From NCBI RefSeq assembly GCF_000332515.2, contig NZ_AOGZ02000001.1, positions 253,976-317,975 on the forward strand: DNA of 64,000 nucleotides, read 5' to 3'. This DNA is from Leptospira wolbachii serovar Codice str. CDC. Its GTDB lineage: Bacteria; Spirochaetota; Leptospiria; Leptospirales; Leptospiraceae. Shown piece after piece: positions 54,156-63,714 of the stretch; within the stretch, counting starts at the first letter, position 1; each line of letters begins with the position of its first letter. The translations under genes and the position numbers were made by a program. Below the pieces are notes generated by a model. It made no database searches and was not told the origin of the DNA. It saw only the letters and a list, made by a program, of their open reading frames with translations.

Positions 54156-56807
54156 ATGAACATTGCCCAAATCGAAAGCAACTTGCAAAAAATAAACAAA
54201 ACTTTGAAAAAGGAGACTTTTATTTTTGATCTGCTTCTCGCTTATGGAACACCCAAAGCCACCATCGCTCGGCTGCAAAAAGACGGAGGGCTTAATTTAA
54301 CCAAAGTAGAGGATGAACTCCTTTGGAAAAAAAAGTTATATTTCAGACCTGTTTTGAAAAAAGAAGACCTACCTTCTCTAGAAGAGATGAAACAGATCGG
54401 AAAAAAAACGAAACACGAGCCCAGGTTCCTCATCCAAACTGATTACCAAACACTTCTGGCAGTGGACCAAACGACAAGTGATTCGCTTGAGATTCCTTTG
54501 ATAGACTTACCAAAACATTTTGATTTTTTCCTTCCACTCGCCGGAATGGAAAAGGCAAAACACCAAAACGAAAACCCGGCCGATGTCAAAGCCGCTGAAA
54601 AAATGGCACGGCTTTATGATGAACTGAGTAAAATCAATACCATCAAAACAAAAGAAGAAACTCATAACTTAAATGTGTTTTTGTCCCGCCTCCTCTTTTG
54701 TTTTTTTGCAGAAGACACAAATATTTTCCAACCCAGTCAATTTACAAACGCCATCAGCAGTCACACACAGGAGGACGGTAGTGACTTACATACGTATCTA
54801 GATGCTTTATTTCTCATTCTCAATACCGAAGTTCGTAAAACACAGGCAAACTACCTGAAAGATTTTCCCTATGTGAATGGCGGATTGTTTCGTAACAATT
54901 TTTCAGCACCTCACTTCAACAAACGAAGTAGGTTACTCCTCATTGAATGTGGGGAACTCGATTGGAGTGCCATCAACCCCGATATCTTTGGTTCCATGAT
55001 GCAGGCAGTCGTCTCTGAAAAAGAAAGAGATGGGATGGGAATGCACTACACAAGTGTACCTAACATCATGAAGGTGATCGAGCCCCTGTTTCTCACGGAA
55101 CTCTATGAAGAATTTGCCTCTGCCAAATCCAATACAAAAAAGCTCATGGCACTTCTCGAACGCCTCTGGAAGATCAAAATCTTTGACCCGGCCTGCGGGA
55201 GTGGGAACTTTCTCATCATCGCCTACAAAGAACTTCGTATCCTCGAGATGAAAATTTTCGGGAAACTAAACTACCACGGTTTTTCCAAAATCAGCCTCAG
55301 CAATTTTTATGGAATCGAACTCGACGACTTTGCGCACGAAATCGCTATGCTCTCTTTATGGCTTGCCGAACACCAAATGAACCAACGTTTTTTGCAGGTG
55401 TTCAAAACCGTCAAACCAGCGTTACCCCTCACTTCCACGGGAAATATTGTCCAAGGGAATGCCTGCCGTTTGGATTGGGAAACAGTCTGTCCCAAAGGAA
55501 AAGAGGATGAAATTTATATTTTGGGGAATCCGCCGTATGTGGGTGCGAGGATGCAAGATGAAAAACAGAAATCCGATATGAAACAGGTCTTTCATGAAAA
55601 ACTAGAAGGATACAACGATTTAGACTACATTGCTAGTTGGTTTTTTAAAGGTGCTAATTTTATTAGAAATCATAACGCAAAATGTGCCTTTGTATCTACA
55701 AATTCAATTAGCCAAGGCTCTCAAGTATCTAATCTTTGGCCGAATATTTTAAAAGAAAATATAGAAATTGGTTTTGTTCATCAATCCTTTAAATGGATCA
55801 ATAATGCGAAATCAAATGCTGCAGTAAGCGTAATTATTTTGGGCATGCGAAATGAAGACAGCAAACCAAAAATCATATTTAAAAATTCCATCAGAAATAT
55901 CGTGAAAAATATTTCGCCTTACCTTACTGACACGGAAAGTAAATATATATTTGCAAGGCGTGACACTCTATCAAACGTACCATCAATGAACTTTGGTAGT
56001 ATGCCTAATGACGGAGGTCATTTAATTTTATCAAAAGAAGAATACAATATAATAGCCGAGCACTATCCTAGCTCTCTAATTTTTTTTAAACGATTTATGG
56101 GCTCTCATGAATTCTTGAATAATATTGAAAGGTGGTGCATCTGGATTGATGACAATAATTTAAAAGAAGCGCTGAGGTTTGAATTTATTAGAGAAAGGAT
56201 TGCTAAAGTAAAAAAACATAGATTGGCCAGTAATCGAGGAGCGACCAATAATTTAGCAAATGTTTCACATTGTTTCGCAGAAATTCGCTTTAAGAAAACA
56301 ATGTCGATTATTGTTCCGGCAAATTCTTCTGAACGAAGAACTTATCTTCCCATTGGCTTTTTGAACGACAACACTGTAATTAGTAATTTAGCGAATGCTG
56401 TGTACAGCGCTGAATATTGGGTTTTTTCTATGATAACCTCAAAGATGCACATGACTTGGGTAAGGACAGTCGCTGGTAGACTAAAAACCGATTTCCGGTA
56501 TTCAAACTCGCTTTGCTACAACACTTTCCCCTTTCCCAAAATCTCCGACAAACAAAAGAAAGAACTAGAAACCCATGTCTATCGCATCTTGGAAGAACGT
56601 GAAAGACATTCAGAAAAAACTCTGGCCCAGTTGTATGACCCAGACAAAATGCCCGAAGGTCTCCGCGAAGCCCACCACCAAAATGACCTAGCCATTGAAA
56701 GGTGTTATCGTTCCAAACCCTTCACCTCCGACGAAGAGCGGTTAGAGTATCTCTTCCAATTGTATGAGAAGATGGTCGCCGAGGAAAAAAAAGCAAATGG
56801 GAAATAA
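54156..56807 (+). CDS. MmeI-type class I SAM-dependent DNA adenine methyltransferase
   Basis: An 883-residue protein. From about residue 85 it follows the pattern of MmeI-like Type IIL enzymes: PRFLIQTDYQTLLAVDQ and KAAEKMARLYDEL, then a helical spacer, the methyltransferase with FDPACGSGNF (SAM site, about residue 343) and GNPPYVGAR (catalytic NPPY, N458), and a target-recognition region after that. The N-terminal part is short and lacks the PD-ExK nuclease block of MmeI, so it probably only methylates. The ATG at 54156 is preferred; an upstream TTG (54117) adds 13 residues. It overlaps the next gene by eleven bases. Confidence 0.85.
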   Translation: MNIAQIESNLQKINKTLKKETFIFDLLLAYGTPKATIARLQKDGGLNLTKVEDELLWKKKLYFRPVLKKEDLPSLEEMKQIGKKTKHEPRFLIQTDYQTLLAVDQTTSDSLEIPLIDLPKHFDFFLPLAGMEKAKHQNENPADVKAAEKMARLYDELSKINTIKTKEETHNLNVFLSRLLFCFFAEDTNIFQPSQFTNAISSHTQEDGSDLHTYLDALFLILNTEVRKTQANYLKDFPYVNGGLFRNNFSAPHFNKRSRLLLIECGELDWSAINPDIFGSMMQAVVSEKERDGMGMHYTSVPNIMKVIEPLFLTELYEEFASAKSNTKKLMALLERLWKIKIFDPACGSGNFLIIAYKELRILEMKIFGKLNYHGFSKISLSNFYGIELDDFAHEIAMLSLWLAEHQMNQRFLQVFKTVKPALPLTSTGNIVQGNACRLDWETVCPKGKEDEIYILGNPPYVGARMQDEKQKSDMKQVFHEKLEGYNDLDYIASWFFKGANFIRNHNAKCAFVSTNSISQGSQVSNLWPNILKENIEIGFVHQSFKWINNAKSNAAVSVIILGMRNEDSKPKIIFKNSIRNIVKNISPYLTDTESKYIFARRDTLSNVPSMNFGSMPNDGGHLILSKEEYNIIAEHYPSSLIFFKRFMGSHEFLNNIERWCIWIDDNNLKEALRFEFIRERIAKVKKHRLASNRGATNNLANVSHCFAEIRFKKTMSIIVPANSSERRTYLPIGFLNDNTVISNLANAVYSAEYWVFSMITSKMHMTWVRTVAGRLKTDFRYSNSLCYNTFPFPKISDKQKKELETHVYRILEERERHSEKTLAQLYDPDKMPEGLREAHHQNDLAIERCYRSKPFTSDEERLEYLFQLYEKMVAEEKKANGK

Positions 56808-57663
56808 AGACAAATCTCAGATTCATTCATCGCTTGCCGTATTTGAAACCAAACAGGTTCGGACGCATTGGGATGAAACAGAAGAGAAATGGTATTTTGC
56901 CATTGTGGATGTGATTGAAGTCCTTACAGAAAGCAGTCGTCCCCGCAAGTATTGGAACGATTTGAAATCCAAATTAAAAAAGGAAGGAAGTGAGTTGTCC
57001 GATCAAATCGGACAACTGAAATTGAAAGCATCCGATGGAAAGATGTATATTACGGATGTGGCAAACACGGAACAGGTACTTCGTCTGATCCAATCGATCC
57101 CTTCACCCAAAGCCGAACCGTTTAAGCTTTGGCTTGCAAAAGTGGGATATGAACGGATGCAGGAAATTGCCGATCCTAGCCAAAGCATTGATCGAGGACG
57201 TGAAAATTGGCAGAAGTTAGGTCGCAGTGAAAAATGGATCCAACAGCGGATGACAGGCCAGGAAACTCGCAATAAATTAACCGACTATTGGAAACAGAGT
57301 GGTATTGAAAAAAAAGACGAGTTTGCCCTACTCACTAATATCATCCACGAGGAATGGACAGGCCTTTCTGTCAAAAAACACAAAGACCTAAAAGGTTTAA
57401 AGTCCCAAAATCTACGTGATCATATGAGCGAAGCGGAATTGATCTTTACCGCACTTGCGGAACTTTCCACTAGAAAAATTGCCGAAACAGAAGACGCCCA
57501 AGGTCTAGGAGAAAACGCAGTCGCAAGTAAGTTAGGTGGGGCAGTTGCCAAAAATGCTCGCACGGAATTAGAATCTAAAACCGGCAAAAGTGTTGTGACC
57601 GGTGAAAACTTTCTGGCTCCGAAAAAAGAAATAAAACAAATGAAATCGAAAAAGAAGAAATAA
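56797..57663 (+). CDS. Bro-N / DinD-like protein
   Basis: A protein of about 288 residues. The N-terminal Bro-N domain is seen in LAVFETKQVRTHWDETEEKWYFAIVDVIEVLTESSRPRKYWNDLK, followed by ITDVANTEQVLRLIQSIPSPKAEPFKLWLAKVG. The C-terminal half (LLTNIIHEEWTGLSVKKHKDLKGLK) matches the DinD/phage antirepressor extension. Such proteins bind DNA and act as antirepressors or damage-inducible factors. The ATG at 56797 overlaps the methyltransferase stop; an earlier ATG at 56764 is possible. It could be the island's switch or a DNA-binding subunit. Confidence 0.83.
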   Translation: MGNKDKSQIHSSLAVFETKQVRTHWDETEEKWYFAIVDVIEVLTESSRPRKYWNDLKSKLKKEGSELSDQIGQLKLKASDGKMYITDVANTEQVLRLIQSIPSPKAEPFKLWLAKVGYERMQEIADPSQSIDRGRENWQKLGRSEKWIQQRMTGQETRNKLTDYWKQSGIEKKDEFALLTNIIHEEWTGLSVKKHKDLKGLKSQNLRDHMSEAELIFTALAELSTRKIAETEDAQGLGENAVASKLGGAVAKNARTELESKTGKSVVTGENFLAPKKEIKQMKSKKKK

Positions 57664-57665
57664 AA

Positions 57666-59459
57666 ATGCCAGATATTGTTCACGTAACTTACGGCCATAC
57701 AGGCAAAAGCTCTAAGGTCAATTCCATGGGGATGCGCGAGATGCAAGAAAAAGCATTTTTGGCTCGCGATGCACAGTATCTTCTCATCAAAGCCCCTCCA
57801 GCCTCTGGAAAATCAAGAGCGCTTATGTATGTCGCCTTAGATAAGTTAACCAACCAAGGATTAAAGAAAGTGATCGTTGCCGTGCCAGAAAAATCAATTG
57901 GCGGATCATTTGGCAAAACAAACTTAAAAAGCGGTGGTTTTTTTGCAGACTGGGAACCAAAGGACGAATACAATCTTTGCACCCCAGGAACAGATGGAAG
58001 TAAAAGCAAAGTCCAGGCATTCAAAAATTTCCTAAACAATAAAGAATCTATTTTAATATGTACTCACGCCACCCTACGCTTCGCCTTTGAGGAGTTAGAT
58101 GAATCTAAATTTATAGATACAGTCCTCGCCATAGATGAATTCCACCACGTATCTTCTGACGGTGACAATCGACTCGGCGAGTTACTTCGTTCCATCATGG
58201 AAAAATCAAATGCCCATATCATTGCCATGACAGGGTCTTATTTTAGAGGAGATACCGCCCCAGTTCTCTCTCCAGAAGCAGAGGCAAAATTCACAAAAGT
58301 TTCTTACAATTACTATGAACAGTTAAATGGATATACTTACCTAAAAACACTGGGGATCGGATACCATTTTTACCAAGGCAAATACACTTCCGCGATCCTA
58401 GAAGTTTTGGATACAAACAAAAAGACCATCCTCCATATACCAAATGTTAACTCGGGTGAATCCACAAAGGATAAACACAACGAAGTGGATACGATCATTG
58501 ATGCCATTGGATCTGTAACTAAAGTCGATCCACTTACAGGAGTTATTTTCGTAAAATCAAAAGACGGGAAAACGATCAAAGTTGCAGACCTTGTCAATGA
58601 TACACCTTCTGATCGTGACAAAATCCAATCTTACCTTCGTAATATGAAATCTGTTGACGATATGGATTTGATCATTGCTCTTGGGATGGCGAAAGAAGGT
58701 TTTGATTGGCCTTACTGCGAACATGCACTCACCGTCGGATACAGAGGTTCTTTAACCGAAATCATCCAAATCATTGGTCGATGTACGAGAGATAGTGACA
58801 ACAAAACCCATGCCCAATTTACAAACCTAATCGCCCAACCCGATGCCGCCGATGGTCAAGTGAAAATAGCAGTCAATAACATGCTAAAGGCGATTACAGC
58901 CTCTCTCCTTATGGAGCAGGTTCTAGCACCTAACTTTAAATTTAAAACAAAACTGTCTGATGAAGACAAACCAGAACCTGGCGAAATCAAAATCAGGGGA
59001 TTTAAAACACCTAGTTCTAAACGGGTGCAAGACATCATCGAATCCGATCTAAACGATCTAAAAGCGACAATTTTGCAAGACGATACAATGATCAAAGCAA
59101 TGCCAGGGAATGTGGATCCCGAGGTAATCAACAAGGTTCTAATACCAAAAATCATACAAATCAAATACCCTGAGCTTTCGGATGGGGAAGTGGAAGAATT
59201 ACGCCAGCACGTGGTACTCGACTCTGTCTTTAAAAACGGTGAAACAAAAGAAGTTGGCGACAAACGATTCATCCGAATGGCAGACCGATTCGTTAATATC
59301 GATGACCTTCATATCGACTTAATCGACCAAATCAATCCCTTTCAAAAGGCATTTGAAATCTTATCAAAGTCTGTTACTTCTCAGGTATTGAAGGTAATCC
59401 AAGAAGCAATCGAGTCGACGAGAATGAAAATGGACTTTGAAGAAGCAAAAATTCTTTGA
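57666..59459 (+). CDS. DEAD/DEAH-box helicase, truncated by TGA
   Basis: A 597-residue superfamily 2 helicase. Motif I is APPASGKS near residue 43, motif II AIDEFHH (DEFH), motif III TGSYFRG, and motif VI QIIGRCTRD near residue 380. The start is two bases after the Bro-N gene stop. The frame ends at TGA 59457-59459, but the same frame then runs on for 43 codons with a coherent protein sequence and stops inside the start of the next gene. A TGG-to-TGA change would explain this. The helicase core is intact, so the truncated protein may still work. Confidence 0.87.
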   Translation: MPDIVHVTYGHTGKSSKVNSMGMREMQEKAFLARDAQYLLIKAPPASGKSRALMYVALDKLTNQGLKKVIVAVPEKSIGGSFGKTNLKSGGFFADWEPKDEYNLCTPGTDGSKSKVQAFKNFLNNKESILICTHATLRFAFEELDESKFIDTVLAIDEFHHVSSDGDNRLGELLRSIMEKSNAHIIAMTGSYFRGDTAPVLSPEAEAKFTKVSYNYYEQLNGYTYLKTLGIGYHFYQGKYTSAILEVLDTNKKTILHIPNVNSGESTKDKHNEVDTIIDAIGSVTKVDPLTGVIFVKSKDGKTIKVADLVNDTPSDRDKIQSYLRNMKSVDDMDLIIALGMAKEGFDWPYCEHALTVGYRGSLTEIIQIIGRCTRDSDNKTHAQFTNLIAQPDAADGQVKIAVNNMLKAITASLLMEQVLAPNFKFKTKLSDEDKPEPGEIKIRGFKTPSSKRVQDIIESDLNDLKATILQDDTMIKAMPGNVDPEVINKVLIPKIIQIKYPELSDGEVEELRQHVVLDSVFKNGETKEVGDKRFIRMADRFVNIDDLHIDLIDQINPFQKAFEILSKSVTSQVLKVIQEAIESTRMKMDFEEAKIL

Positions 59460-59591
59460 CCTAAGATATTAGAATTTCGAAAACAATTCAACAGAGAACC
59501 CTCGTTAAATGCTACAGATACCTTAGAACAAAGAATGGCCCAGTGTATCATCTATCTCAAAGAAGAAAAACGAAAACAAACAAATGGATAA
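59460..59591 (+). pseudogene. Cut-off C-terminal module of the helicase
   Basis: In the helicase frame, the 43 codons after the TGA encode PKILEFRKQFNREPSLNA and LEQRMAQCIIYLKEEKRK, ending at TAA 59589-59591. This overlaps the ATGGATAA start of the GIY-YIG gene, a classical coupled junction. The block resembles residues about 35-75 of the GIY-YIG protein (IIAFYEANHREPSPSEN). No separate start with a ribosome site is visible, so it is read as the lost tail of the helicase. Confidence 0.65.
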
Positions 59592-60783
59592 AAAAGATGT
59601 TTTAAAAGAGATTTTCGAAAACGATCCATTTGGGATCTTGACTGTCAAACAATCAAGTTCCTCATCTCAATCGGAAGAAGAAAGACTCCTAACTTCTTTC
59701 CAAGAAATCATCGCTTTTTATGAGGCAAATCATAGAGAACCTTCTCCTTCGGAAAATATCCAGGAACACCAACTCTACACTCGATTGAAAGGAATTCGTT
59801 CGAATCCAGATAAATGTGCCTCACTTGCAAAATTTGATTCACACGGCTTATTACAACAAAAACCGTTAGAAATCAATTCCTTCGATGATATCTTCAGTAG
59901 CGATTGTTTAGGTTTATTAAACGATGACTCGCAAGATATATTTACCTTCAAACATGTCCCTAAAGATTCAGAAAGAGCGAGCACCGACTTTGTCGCCAAA
60001 CGCAAACCCTGCAAAAATTTTGGAGAATATGAAAATTTATTTAAAAACTGCCAACGAGAATTAAAGGAAAACAAACGAAAGCTCATTCCGTTCACAGAAA
60101 AAATCCTCCAACCAAAGGAATTCTATGTGCAAAACGGCGTTTTACTCTATTTAGAAAGTGTTCAATTCGAAAAAGAAGTCCAGGATTTCAAAAGTGGAAG
60201 TCGTGTGAGAAAAGACGGCAGAACGCGCATTATATTCGAGAACGGAACCGAATCCAATATGTTATATCGGTCTTTATACAAAGTTCTTCTCGCAAATGGA
60301 CAAGCTGTTTCTGAAACAGATTCCCAGATGAACCAAGAATTTAATCAAAATTTTAATCATATAAACGAAGAAGACAAAGAAGAAGGATTCATTTACGTAT
60401 TAAAATCCAAAAGCGAAAAACCAAACATCCGTGATATCTCAAATTTATACAAAATTGGTTTTACGAGGATTCCCATTGAAGAACGAATCAAAAATGCAAT
60501 GAACGAACCTACTTATCTTATGGCAGACGTTCGCATTGTAAAAGTTTATAAATGTTATAACTTAAATCCCCAGAAACTAGAAAATCTTTTACATCGATTT
60601 TTCGGAAAGGTATGTTTGAACGTTGATGTTTTTGACTTAGATGGTCAGCGCCATACACCACGAGAATGGTTCATCGCGCCTTTGGATATACTCGATCAGG
60701 CAATTCACCTAATCATAACAGGCGAAATTTACAAATACCATTTTGATGAAAAAAAAGAGGAATTAAGTCTAAGAGAAGTATAA
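59584..60783 (+). CDS. GIY-YIG nuclease, T5orf172/MUG113-like
   Basis: A 399-residue protein. The C-terminal domain from about residue 275 shows GFIYVLKS, LYKIGFTRIPIEERIKNA and LENLLHRFFG, the pattern of T5orf172-type GIY-YIG endonucleases; the conserved Tyr, Gly and Arg of the family can be placed there. The N-terminal 75 residues hold a helical REPS module like the one following the helicase stop. The middle is not recognised. It is the last gene of the cassette and is the only candidate nuclease in it. Confidence 0.8.
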   Translation: MDKKDVLKEIFENDPFGILTVKQSSSSSQSEEERLLTSFQEIIAFYEANHREPSPSENIQEHQLYTRLKGIRSNPDKCASLAKFDSHGLLQQKPLEINSFDDIFSSDCLGLLNDDSQDIFTFKHVPKDSERASTDFVAKRKPCKNFGEYENLFKNCQRELKENKRKLIPFTEKILQPKEFYVQNGVLLYLESVQFEKEVQDFKSGSRVRKDGRTRIIFENGTESNMLYRSLYKVLLANGQAVSETDSQMNQEFNQNFNHINEEDKEEGFIYVLKSKSEKPNIRDISNLYKIGFTRIPIEERIKNAMNEPTYLMADVRIVKVYKCYNLNPQKLENLLHRFFGKVCLNVDVFDLDGQRHTPREWFIAPLDILDQAIHLIITGEIYKYHFDEKKEELSLREV

Positions 60784-60810
60784 AAAATCCATTCTTTCTC
60801 ATCACCCCAC

Positions 60811-60845
60811 AAATAAAGAAAGCCCCACATCTTTCTGAATTAGGC
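60811..60845 (-). terminator. Terminator-like sequence after the HSP90-type ATPase gene
   Basis: Read on the minus strand, GCCTAATTC...GATGTGGGGC forms an imperfect stem followed by TTTCTTTATTT. It lies 80 bases beyond the stop of the minus-strand ATPase gene. The core GCC-C-CACATCTTTC is nearly identical to that of the stronger terminator at 63625-63648. Confidence 0.55.
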
Positions 60846-60924
60846 ATTTATATGACTCTGCCAGCAATAAAACCTGAATTTTGTTGCAGCAAGAGAAATT
60901 CCGTAGTTTTTTAAAACGGTCAAT

Positions 60925-63492
60925 TTAATCATTAATTGTTGATTGAATGAATATTTCAATATAGTCATTCCTGTATCCGCTTGATTCGATATGTTCAGTT
61001 TTTATTCTAGATGTAGGCCCTAACTCATCGCGAATTTCTCTTAAAAAATTAAACAAAGGTTCCTTTGCCTCTAATACCAAACTTTCTATATTTTGCCCCA
61101 ATCCAATGGCTCCTCGAAATTTGACGAGTGGGAAAACACGACTTTCATCCACACTTAGCCCTGTAATGATTGAAAGATTCTCTGCTGGCTTCCAAGAAAA
61201 TTCATTCTCACTTTCTTCTGTTAATCTAATAAAAAAGACCCCATTATTTTTAACTTTACGTTTTAATTCCGAAAGTGATATAAATTCACGATTGCATATA
61301 AACATTGGTTGATTAGGATCAGGGACGTCATATGAAACAAATAAAGATTGTAATTCTATTTTTTCACCAATATTTCTACAAACTGCAAATGCTTTTGAGC
61401 GGACGCATTCAATCCATTCTTTATCTTGACTTAAATTGATTCTGGAGTGTCGATCTCTTGCTGCGTTAATTGCATTAGATTCAGCTACACCAAATATATT
61501 CTTAGTATGTTCAAAACCAATAAATATTCCTTTTTCATATACGGCAACTTTCGATTCATCTGAGTTATATGGAGAAATAAAACAACGACCACCCATTGGT
61601 GGCAATTCAGATAATTTAGTTAAAGTTGGGATGAATCTCTCATGTTTTTGGTCATTTTTAAATATAACATCATTAAAAAAATTTGCGAAAACTTCATTTG
61701 AACATTCTCTCCATTCAGGAAGACTAACTCTCTCAGTGCGTGAGTCTTTCTCCAATATAACGTTAATTGGTAAGGCACCACAAAGTAACCTTAATCTTTG
61801 AAACCAATTTTGATTAAAAAATGAATGCCGATGTTCATATCGGGATCTTATGCCATACTCCTGGGAAGGACTCGGATTTACTTTCTCATAAAAATCTTTG
61901 TCCAATTTAAGTCTGATTCGAGTAGTCCACTTGCTTGATTTCTCCCCGGAGGCAGCAGCTCTTAAAATTGGACGTGATTCAATCCCTTGTCGAAATTCTA
62001 GCACACGAGCTGCATCGATACCTTCATTAAATCTACGCGAACTAACAATGATTTCACTTGACCACATAAAAATAGAAAAAAAACCAATCCCATATCTCCC
62101 ACGAAAACGATATGCTTCACTTTGAAGTCCAGGAAATTCAGCGCGTGCATATGAGGATTTCCAAAAAGAAAAACCAAAATCTAAAAGTGCTGTAGTAAGA
62201 ACTCCTTCAGACATTCCTACTCCATTGTCATCAATTTCCATCATTGTTTCCGAGTCAGATTCAATAAACTTTATAGTAATTTTTCCATCGGAAATTAAAA
62301 ATTCATCATCAATAAGTGTTCTTGCTTCAACTGCGTCAGCCGAGTTTTGAATAAGCTCACGAAGCGGTGAAAGTGGATTGTTGTATAAATCCTTTCCACC
62401 TAGTGTACGTGCTAGGTTAGGTACATTCGAAACCTTTAGATTTAATGGCAATGGACGCCATCCCTGTACTTCGATATACTGTGCTAGTGCATCTGCAGAG
62501 CCGGCACCCGCGACTCCATTGACACTAAATTTAGGAAGATTTTTTTTTAAAAGTAAATCATTGGAGTCGCGGAGTTCTCTGTCGATCATTTGTAATGTGT
62601 CGAAACAAAGATTCCAAGCGTTTGCTTCATCAACCAAAAAAGGACTTTTGGAGGTATATACAATACGCCCTTCGTGAACATGTGGCTGAGTAAGTTTGTT
62701 TTGGAATCGCCAATGCTCCATTGAATCAGTTCCGATTATCCTCAATGATGCTAAAAATTTTGGCGCTCTTCTATCATCTATCTGCATAGCGTCTACGCAA
62801 CGAAGTAGTAAGGCTATTTTTAATAAGTCTACTTTCCAATCTTGTGGAAATCCAGAAAATGATCCTAGAGAGGCGATGAAATTTTTCGGAACATCGCTAT
62901 TGTTCCAGTGATGACTATGTGCAATACGTCCGATTGACCTTCCATAATGATCTCTAAATTCGGTATCATCGATCAAAAACATCGAATTACCATCAATTTG
63001 TGATTCCCATTGTTGTAAGGCAAGCTCCTCAGCTTTACTTGCATGCTTGATTCGTAAGGTTTCATTTAAGGCAAATGCCTCTGCAGTTGTTGTACCGATT
63101 CTTGATAGATCTTTGCTTGAAAAATTTGTACGAAACTGAGCGATTGCGTCAGAATATTCAGGAGAACTTCTTATTTCATCAATTCCTCCTTTATAGGAAC
63201 AAACAGTCATAGCGGAATCATGTAATAGGATTGCCCCTCCGAAAACAAAGGCTTCTGCAGGATTAAGAATAAAAGAGTCATCTGTTAAAATGTCTGCCAT
63301 CTCCCACAGAGCATCCAAATGCGTCAGGTCATGGACCGTTAAACCTAGGGTATCAGTAGGAATATGTTGTATTAAATTGCCAACTCGCTCTCTAAATTTG
63401 AAATACGTTTGCCTTAAGCGTTCTCTGTGAGTATCAAATGAATCTCCTTGATTCGCGAGTGATCTTTTCCAAATTTTAGTTTCAGCGTACAT
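60925..63492 (-). CDS. HD plus HSP90-type ATPase protein
   Basis: An 855-residue protein. The N-terminal ~300 residues form an HD-like phosphohydrolase domain: TVHDLTHLDALWEMADIL, AILLHDSAM, IGRIAHSHHWNN and LLRCVDAMQIDDRR supply the metal-ligand His and Asp. From about 360 follows a GHKL/HSP90-type ATPase: LRELIQNSADAVEAR (N383), EIDDNGVGMSE and RYGIGFFSIFMW. CGGAGA precedes the ATG. Proteins with HD and HSP90-like parts are reported in bacterial conflict systems, so a defence role is inferred. It is convergent to the cassette. Confidence 0.8.
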   Translation of the reverse strand: MYAETKIWKRSLANQGDSFDTHRERLRQTYFKFRERVGNLIQHIPTDTLGLTVHDLTHLDALWEMADILTDDSFILNPAEAFVFGGAILLHDSAMTVCSYKGGIDEIRSSPEYSDAIAQFRTNFSSKDLSRIGTTTAEAFALNETLRIKHASKAEELALQQWESQIDGNSMFLIDDTEFRDHYGRSIGRIAHSHHWNNSDVPKNFIASLGSFSGFPQDWKVDLLKIALLLRCVDAMQIDDRRAPKFLASLRIIGTDSMEHWRFQNKLTQPHVHEGRIVYTSKSPFLVDEANAWNLCFDTLQMIDRELRDSNDLLLKKNLPKFSVNGVAGAGSADALAQYIEVQGWRPLPLNLKVSNVPNLARTLGGKDLYNNPLSPLRELIQNSADAVEARTLIDDEFLISDGKITIKFIESDSETMMEIDDNGVGMSEGVLTTALLDFGFSFWKSSYARAEFPGLQSEAYRFRGRYGIGFFSIFMWSSEIIVSSRRFNEGIDAARVLEFRQGIESRPILRAAASGEKSSKWTTRIRLKLDKDFYEKVNPSPSQEYGIRSRYEHRHSFFNQNWFQRLRLLCGALPINVILEKDSRTERVSLPEWRECSNEVFANFFNDVIFKNDQKHERFIPTLTKLSELPPMGGRCFISPYNSDESKVAVYEKGIFIGFEHTKNIFGVAESNAINAARDRHSRINLSQDKEWIECVRSKAFAVCRNIGEKIELQSLFVSYDVPDPNQPMFICNREFISLSELKRKVKNNGVFFIRLTEESENEFSWKPAENLSIITGLSVDESRVFPLVKFRGAIGLGQNIESLVLEAKEPLFNFLREIRDELGPTSRIKTEHIESSGYRNDYIEIFIQSTIND

Positions 63493-63611
63493 TCAATTCT
63501 CCGGATAAAAAATAGACAATACCTACTTAACACATGTTAAAATGTAATTATTCCATATTTATTCATAAACTGCTAAAGTAGAAAACTGATTTTTATCTAC
63601 ATTTCCCTCCC

Positions 63612-63648
63612 AAAAACAAAAAAAGCCTCACATCTTTCGACGTAAGGC
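63612..63648 (-). terminator. Strong intrinsic terminator downstream of 23S rRNA
   Basis: On the minus strand, GCCTTACGTC-GAAA-GATGTGAGGC forms a 10-bp stem (with G-U pairs) closed by a GNRA tetraloop (63625-63648) and followed by TTTTTTTGTTTTT. It lies about 215 bases past the 23S rRNA 3' end, between that gene and the ATPase gene. Confidence 0.85.
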
Positions 63649-63714
63649 TCCTTCTTATCTTACTCTTCTTCAACTATATACGACAAAGGTTCTATTCTTC
63701 CCGATGAGGGAAAG

